Assembly (NCBI GenBank): GCA_021229015.1
Contig: CM037787.1
Coordinates: 41,866,170 to 41,930,169 of the forward strand
DNA length: 64,000 nucleotides
Origin: Solen grandis
Lineage: Eukaryota > Mollusca > Bivalvia > Adapedonta > Solenidae
Reading direction: 5' to 3'
The translations under genes and the position numbers were made by a program. Below are positions 58,365 through 64,000 of the stretch, in pieces (the stretch's first letter is position 1; the number at the start of each line of letters is the position of its first letter). Below the pieces are notes generated by a model. That model was given only the letters and a program-made list of their open reading frames with translations, made no database searches and had not been told where the DNA came from.

Positions 58365-58838
58365 TTGTTTTTTTTTATAGTGAAAGGGGCATAACTCCTA
58401 AATTGACAAGCCAATATCATTTAAAACTGAACCCGATTGTGAGCTTATGGTCATAAACATTTTCCTAAAGTTTGAAGATGATTTGCTATAAAAATTGTAG
58501 ACGCTAAGTTGTAAACAATGTGAAATCTGGCATTTTTTATAATGAAAGGGACATAACTCCTGACCTAATTTGCTAATCTCGGCCATAATCAAACTCGATC
58601 GAAACATTATGGTCATAAATATTGTCATAAAGTTTGAAGATAATTGCTCAAAAGATTAAGATGCTAGTGTGTAAAATTTTTTTATATTAAACGGGGCATA
58701 ACTCCTGACTTAATTGACCGATCTCAGCCATATTCGAACTTAATTGAGACATTATAGTCATAAACATTGTCATAAAGTTTAAAGATGATTGCTCAAAAGA
58801 CGAAGATGCTAGAGTGTAAACAAAGTGAAATCTGGCAT
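58365..58838 (+). repeat. Type-A monomer array (continued after the insert)
   Basis: Four units of about 125 bp with GGGGCATAACTCC, AAGTTTGAAGATAATTGCTC and GATGCTAGAGTGTAAAC. The array started before 57,717, was split by the SINE insert, and is cut at its right by the element at 58,834. Confidence 0.65.
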
Positions 58839-59357
58839 TTTTAGCTCACCTAAGCACAACGTGCTCATGGTGAGCTTTTGTGATCGCCTTTCGTCCGTCG
58901 TCCGTGCGTGCGTGCGTCCGTCGTCAACAATTTCTTTAAACAACATCTCCTTCTACACTACTCCCTGGATTTTGATAAGACTTCACAGGAATGTTCATTA
59001 TGGGGCCCTTTACCAAAGTTGTTAAAATTATTTTAATTGGTCAAAAATCTTGGTCACAGAGCCTAAAAATAAATTTTAAAAATGCAAAATTTAAAAATCT
59101 TCTTCTCCGAAACCACAAGGCCTAGCCTTTTGATTTTTGGTATGTAGCATGATCTTATGACTCTCTACCAAGATTGTTCAAATCATTACCCTGGGGTCAA
59201 AATTGGCCCCGCCCGCGGGGTCACTTGATTTAATATAGGCTAATATAGGAAAAACTTGAAAAATCTTCTTCTCAGAAACCACGAGGCCTGAGGTTTAGAT
59301 ATTTAGTGTGAAGCATTGTCTAGTAGATCACAACCAAGTTTGTTCAAATCATGGCCC
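58834..59357 (-). repeat. Pearl/HINE-like element, minus, 5' end lost
   Basis: TTTTTAGCTCACCTAAGCAC with AACGTGCTCATGGTGAGC is the inverted hairpin terminus. Then come GTCCGTCGTC runs and inverted type-C monomers (CTTCTCAGAAACCACGAGGC, GTTCAAATCAT). It breaks off at 59,357. Confidence 0.65.
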
Positions 59358-59610
59358 ACCCAGCAAGCATGGGTATATCGTGCCGATATCAGTACACTGA
59401 TATCAGTTTCCGACATCGGGCCGATATACAGCCGACATCCCAACCTGCAGATCCAGTAGCATAGAGTAAATTGTATCATGAATCCAAATGTAAACATCAA
59501 CAGCACATAAACATATCTTGTTGTGCAAGTGTAAATAAACAAGGATTTGTCTATATAAAATTCAGATCGTTTCCACATATCGGTCCTATATCGGGCTGAT
59601 ATCAAAAATT
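59358..59610. repeat. GATATC-rich inverted-repeat element
   Basis: Left part has ATATCGTGCCGATATCAG, CTGATATCAG and CATCGGGCCGATATA. Right part (59,573-59,606) has CATATCGGTCCTATATCGGG with CTGATATC. The two sides are partly inverse. Probably a small foldback element inserted in the monomer array. Confidence 0.5.
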
Positions 59611-61003
59611 ACTTTCACAAAGGATGTAACTCTCCTTGGAGTGTAGGTTCAAAAAGTAAATAGGAAACAATTTTATATTAATAAGTAGGGAAGATAAATG
59701 TGCTAAATCTTTCTAATATTTTTATTTGATTTAATATCATTTGTTTAATTGAAACTAAACATTTAAATTAAAAAAAAAATTGTTAAAAAAAATCAAATAT
59801 TAGCCTCGTTTTGATTTTGACTGCATTCCCATGCCACCATGCTCTTTGAGTTTGAATTTTCTTCAGATGTTTGGTCATCTTAAACCGGGTAAGTCCATTT
59901 AACGTATAAACACAAATGACCATTTAAACCTGACCTTAAATACCATTTGATTTTAATATTTTATTCTTGCATGTATGTTAGCATATTAAGGCAGTTTTTT
60001 TTTTTTTTTTTTTGTTATGTCATGGGTTTTCGCGACAGTCACTTCGCAAAATTTGATTGCATCCTAACTTAAAAAAATAAAGAAATAAAACTTGTTGTGT
60101 ATGAGATATCGTACTACATGTTCATATACTGATACACAATCTTGTATTGTTTTTTCTATAAACACTGTTGAGTTATATTTTGTATACACATTCTTATCCA
60201 ATTTGACATATATTCAGGGGCCAATTGAGGGAGTTGTTTACCTCGTCTCCATAGTACATGAATATACAATGGCGTGCCTGGACCCAATATCGGTATACGC
60301 ACCATGGCTAGGGTGGGTCTTTGGGCATGCTTCCCCGGGGAAAATGCCCCTGGAACGCCGTAGGATGATTTTAAAGGGTGATAAGTACATACAAAAACTA
60401 TAAAATCATAATGAAATATGATAAAAACGCGCAGTATTTTTAACTAATGTATTAGGATAACACTACCTCGGTATATGGACTGAAACCAAAAAAGTATTCA
60501 TTGAAAAAATCAGAAAAAAAAAATCAATGTTTTTACATCAGAAAGAATAAAGTTTAAAACAAATACTGTTTGTACTTTTTGTTTCAAAATAACGGTGTCA
60601 TGAAATGCTAAACGTTTGGGAAAAAAAGAAAATGAAACTGTCGCGATCGTCTTTAAGCGTTCTTATACTGACATTGTGATAACTTATTATCCAAAAAATT
60701 TGGGGTACCCGAAATATGTTTACATGTCCGAAACATTGCGATTATAAACTATAGTATACGCCCCGGGATTGAAATTGAACCTTTCTAGCGTTTGCTTCAA
60801 TACTGAATGATTTAGTTAAAAAAACAACTTTGAATGAGATATGAATCTTGAATAATAGCTCAATAGATTAACTGTAGGTCCTTTTCAAAACGATAAAAAT
60901 AGAAGCCAATAATTCAAATGCAGAAATGATTATGGTATTAAGTTTTTAAAGTCAATTAAATTAATAGTCTGGTATTATAATCTAGCACTAAATTTTTCAC
61001 CTC
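59611..61003. other. Intergenic DNA, no gene seen
   Basis: T run at 59,995-60,014. No domain, RNA gene or array recognised. Confidence 0.45.
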
Positions 61004-61004
61004 C

Positions 61005-61076
61005 GAGCTACGAACCCACGTGGAGAGGAGTTGTAGACAGAGTTGTTACCACTGGGCCAACTTCGGAGCCTTATTG
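61005..61076 (-). repeat. tRNA-like sequence (SINE head or tRNA pseudogene)
   Basis: On the minus strand the ends GCTCCGA and TCGGAG pair as an acceptor stem. GTTG/CAAC forms a D stem around GCCCAGTGGTAA (A box), and GTGGGTTCGTAGCTC resembles the B box. The T stem is weak and the anticodon arm is not convincing, so a working tRNA is unlikely. Confidence 0.45.
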
Positions 61077-61470
61077 TAAACCGATTTAAAACACCTATAA
61101 CACTGTCCTTTGTCTAGTTAATAAAACGACTCCCTTTCTTTAGAAAAAATATAAATACTAAAATAAGCTCTGTTTTGAAAACACTGAGTTAGTTATTTGT
61201 ATTTTGTTGAGCTTCTGGAAGGTAAAATAACTTAGTATGTAACATATTTCAGTGAAATAATTAATGCTCAAAGAAATACAGTCATTTTCAGAAAAGACTA
61301 ATAAATCTAAATATAGAACCAATTTAAAACCCGTTCGAAAAATATTACAAGTAGGGTATATAAAGTGTGGATTATGTGAGACGGCAGTCAGACCCAAGTA
61401 AGTTTCTGCACAATGCAGACATACCCTAACGTTCGCCGGGTGCGAACTCGATCGGCCTTTACCGTTGTAC

Positions 61471-61996
61471 GGTTTAGGTCTCAATTACAGCACGATCCTG
61501 GTCGTGGGCTCTCATGCACAGAATTTAACTTTCTTCTTTCTTTTTACTATTCCATCTTAAATACCCTTGCTCTATGGTCTCCTCTTTCCCATCTCCGGCT
61601 ATCTCTTCAACTAAAAGCTACTCCCCTTTTCAAAGTCTCTTCCTCTTTATAGCTCTTGCATTTCTTTACTAGTAAAACCTTCATTTTTTTCTTTCACTAT
61701 AGTCTACCTTTATTCGTGTGTCGAAAAAAAAACGTGTAATGATAGAAGACAATGGACAAAAATCTCGCTAGTTACTTTGAAAGCGGGTAAGGAATCGCGG
61801 ATGAGATAGAGTGACTGAGATAAGAAAAGGAGAAAGATTTGGAGACAGAAATATTTATGAAAGAGACACTATATAAAAAGAAAAATAAGAATACTGAAGA
61901 CGAAAAAAAAAAAACGAAAAAAAAAACGAAAAAAAAAAGTTGAAACCTAAATGCATGAGAGCCCACGACCAGGATCATGCTTAAATTTGAGACACA
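61471..61996. mobile_element. Element flanked by about 60-bp inverted repeats
   Basis: GATCCTGGTCGTGGGCTCTC with ATGCA at 61,493-61,517 is inverted at 61,951-61,975 (TGCATGAGAGCCCACGACCA). Similarity continues outward (GGTCTCAA) and inward into a T/C-rich stretch on the left and an A/G-rich stretch on the right. Size is about 525 bp, with no coding capacity. It could be a MITE or a foldback element. Confidence 0.6.
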
Positions 61997-62855
61997 CACA
62001 ACTCCAGTGCCTTCAGCGCTATGATTTGTTGGAACCAATGGATGAGCCAAATTTGAAAAATTTGAGCCATGTTTTTTTTTTTTTTTTTTCTTTTCATTAG
62101 CCATTTAATTAGTCAATAATATACAAAAACGCGAAGATTTCAACACAAATTAAGGACTCATATACGTATGCATAAGAACAGTAAAGATGTTTCAGTGCTT
62201 ACATAATTCATAACAACATTTTTTTCAAGTAAGTTGATAAAATATTTAAATTGTTTTTATAGTAAATAATATAATAGTTATATCTTAACACTGTTCATGC
62301 TTACATACATGTTGTTGCATACCTAGCTACGTTTACTTTCTTCATGAATCATGGCAGAAATGAAATAATTAATATCTAAGCCTTCATGCAGATGTTACAG
62401 AACATAGCCCTAGTCCGATCTCAGCTATATGTAACCATTAAGTTAACAGGTTGGCATATTGAATGTATTTTAATTACTATCAGAACACATGAAAAAGGCA
62501 GGGAAAGATGAGCTGATCAAGAAAGTATCGTACCGTAAAATATATACCTTAATGATAAATTAGCCTGTTTGTGCTTATAGATATGATTTTTGTAATATCG
62601 TTCTAGGCAAATCCGTTCAAAATAAATTTCTCTGTATCTAATTACGAGGGCAAATATATGCCTTACCCTGGTAAGGCGATGTTTTTTATAGCGTTTTTGG
62701 CGTTTTTAAACTTTCGATTTTCAAATCAATTGTACGCACGTGCGTTAGTGCGTAAGCCCAGGCACGCCCTTGATATAGGTCAGATTGGATAATAAGACGG
62801 ATGCCAGTGTTTGTATATTCACGAATTGATGTTTACTTTTCCTTTCACCTTGCAG
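61997..62855. other. Intergenic or intronic DNA
   Basis: No gene seen. T run at 62,072-62,089. It may be intron before the exon candidate at 62,856. Confidence 0.4.
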
Positions 62856-62984
62856 GCTGTGTGGACATAACTTCAAAACTGCATTAAAACGCCTGCCGAA
62901 AGAAAACATCTCAAGCAAAGTGCTAGAGAGATATGCCTTCACGGGAAAGAAGAGGAAACTTGATGCTGAATAACGTTCGATACA
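62856..62984 (+). CDS. Possible 3' coding exon, unknown lysine-rich protein
   Basis: A strong acceptor (TTTCCTTTCACCTTGCAG) is followed by an open frame from 62,857 (LCGHNFKTALKRLPKENISS then KVLERYAFTGKKRKLDAE) to TAA at 62,971, and a donor ACA-GTAAGT after 62,984. KKRK resembles a nuclear-localisation signal. Upstream exons were not found in the window. Another frame with ATG at 62,923 runs through this donor into the next candidate exon. Confidence 0.4.
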
Positions 62985-63316
62985 GTAAGTTGATTTTTTT
63001 TTTCAAACCAATACTAAGAAATTGTCAATTCAAAGAAAGTATCACATGTCAGCAAACATGTATTTGAAATAAACCATTGTCATTGTTAAGAGAGTGTCTG
63101 AGCTTTTACAACTCCTATAGCTTTGTAATTATAAAATTTAAAGCAAATTAAAGCTGGTAAACCAATAATTCTATACCATTTTACTATCTCGTTAAATGAA
63201 AAAGATAATAAAAATGTCTTCTTCCTTTGAAATAAATTATTAAAAGTGTTGTATAGTCCGTTTGATGCAGCTAATAAGATGTTTATATCAACCTCTTTTG
63301 TTTGTGTCCTGAACAG

Positions 63317-63420
63317 AATGTGGACAGAAAAAAAGTATCAACAAAACCGCCAGCACTGAAGGTGAGGATGCATTGAAGGACTGGCTTAAGAGGGGCCAAA
63401 TACCGGAAGGAGTCACATAG
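63317..63420 (+). CDS. Possible terminal exon, unknown protein
   Basis: Acceptor TTTGTGTCCTGAACAG. The frame from 63,319 reads CGQKKSINKTASTEGEDALK then DWLKRGQIPEGVT and TAG. Joined to 62,923-62,984 it would make a 51-codon frame starting MPSRERRGN. Alternatively it is 3' UTR of a transcript whose coding part stops at 62,973. Protein family unknown. Confidence 0.3.
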
Positions 63421-64000
63421 TAGAAGCAACATTCACTTTTGACTCCAGAACCCCAAAGTTTTCCAGAGATGGTGGAAACAGTGGATACACAATAATTATC
63501 TGAAAGACGACTTTGATGATTTTTAGTGTGTTTTGTGCATCCACAAAATATCAACAAAGAGACACTAGCTCTATAGTGGAATAGTGAGTTTAATTCCAAC
63601 ATTCGTATGTGATATGTGCAAACTGAGGCCATACTGCAAACAAGGTCCATTTGAAAGACTATTTATTCACTAAAGGGATTATTACTGTTTGTATATTAAA
63701 TATATTTTTGATTACAGATGTGTGTATATATTTTGTTCTCATCATTTACTCTTAAACTTTCCTCACACAAGTGCATGATTGATTTTTTTCAATTATTTTT
63801 TTTTGCTTTAAAAGTCACTGGAGTCTTATTTTATTAAAGATTTAATTTAACTTATAAACCCTGTTGCCAATGATTTGAATCAATGTTCCAACTTATTTTC
63901 AGCAAGAAATTGTCTGGTAATTTGTCAACCACTTCACAATTTCATTATGTAAGGCCATTTGTTGGGAAATGTATGTAGGTCCAATCAAGGCACACCTATA
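63421..64000. other. 3' flank, no gene seen
   Basis: AT-rich and non-coding by eye. Confidence 0.4.

Noticed and set aside
61005..61076. Functional tRNA gene
   Set aside because: The acceptor and D stems pair but the T stem and anticodon arm do not, so a SINE head or pseudogene is more likely.
61772..62104. 110-codon frame with Phe/Ser-rich tail
   Set aside because: Low-complexity purine tract at the inner side of the inverted-repeat element read on the opposite strand.

Overview
The window looks like gene-poor, AT-rich nuclear DNA of an invertebrate, most probably a marine bivalve mollusc. The evidence is GT-AG introns, genes in isolated pieces, many non-LTR retrotransposon relics, tRNA-derived SINEs, and repeated elements whose ends read like GCTCACCTGAGC...GCTCAGGTGAGC with 100-170 bp monomer arrays inside, a style I associate with clams and oysters (pearl/HINE-type elements). 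The species cannot be fixed from the sequence alone. There are no bacterial, plasmid or phage features.

Layout. 0-6 kb: a monomer-bearing element on the minus strand, then the last coding exon of an alpha-1,3-fucosyltransferase (GT10) on the minus strand at 4.2-5.2 kb, with a probable frameshift near its 5' end. 6-13 kb: two oppositely oriented copies of a CpG-rich element (6.5 and 8.8 kb), the 3' end of a LINE (minus, 10 kb), a hairpin MITE (11.0 kb) and another monomer-bearing element. 13.5-16.9 kb: a decayed non-LTR retrotransposon that opens with a 2A-like GDIETNPGP motif and is interrupted by about 890 bp of ACT-rich triplet repeat. 17-30 kb: hairpins, microsatellites, two or three diverged copies of an unnamed repeat (called X here), monomer arrays and SINEs.

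35.3-41.2 kb is a three-layer nest. A copy of repeat X is split by a second non-LTR element (ORF1-like piece, endonuclease, reverse transcriptase), and that element is itself split by about 1.9 kb carrying an apparently intact KRBA2-like integrase gene on the opposite strand.

42.6-45.7 kb holds the best candidate for an undescribed host gene. Three exons join in phase into a 199-residue protein with a signal peptide, eight ectodomain cysteines and a C-terminal hydrophobic tail typical of GPI anchoring. 47.6-48.7 kb has a MITE with an 18-bp perfect inverted terminal repeat and 4-bp target duplication, followed by a short single-exon C2H2 zinc-finger gene. 49.7-50.0 kb is a foldback palindrome running into a 100-N gap, and 50.1-56.8 kb after the gap looks like unpolished sequence. 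The rest is SINEs (one with an apparent 3'-transduced tail and target duplication), more monomer arrays, an inverted-repeat element at 61.5-62.0 kb and possible exons near 63 kb.

The genes do not form a pathway. The integrase and reverse-transcriptase pieces belong to mobile elements. The fucosyltransferase exon, the cysteine-rich gene, the zinc-finger gene and the weak exon candidates are the only likely host coding sequence. All alignments were made by eye, so repeat boundaries are approximate unless exact bases are given.
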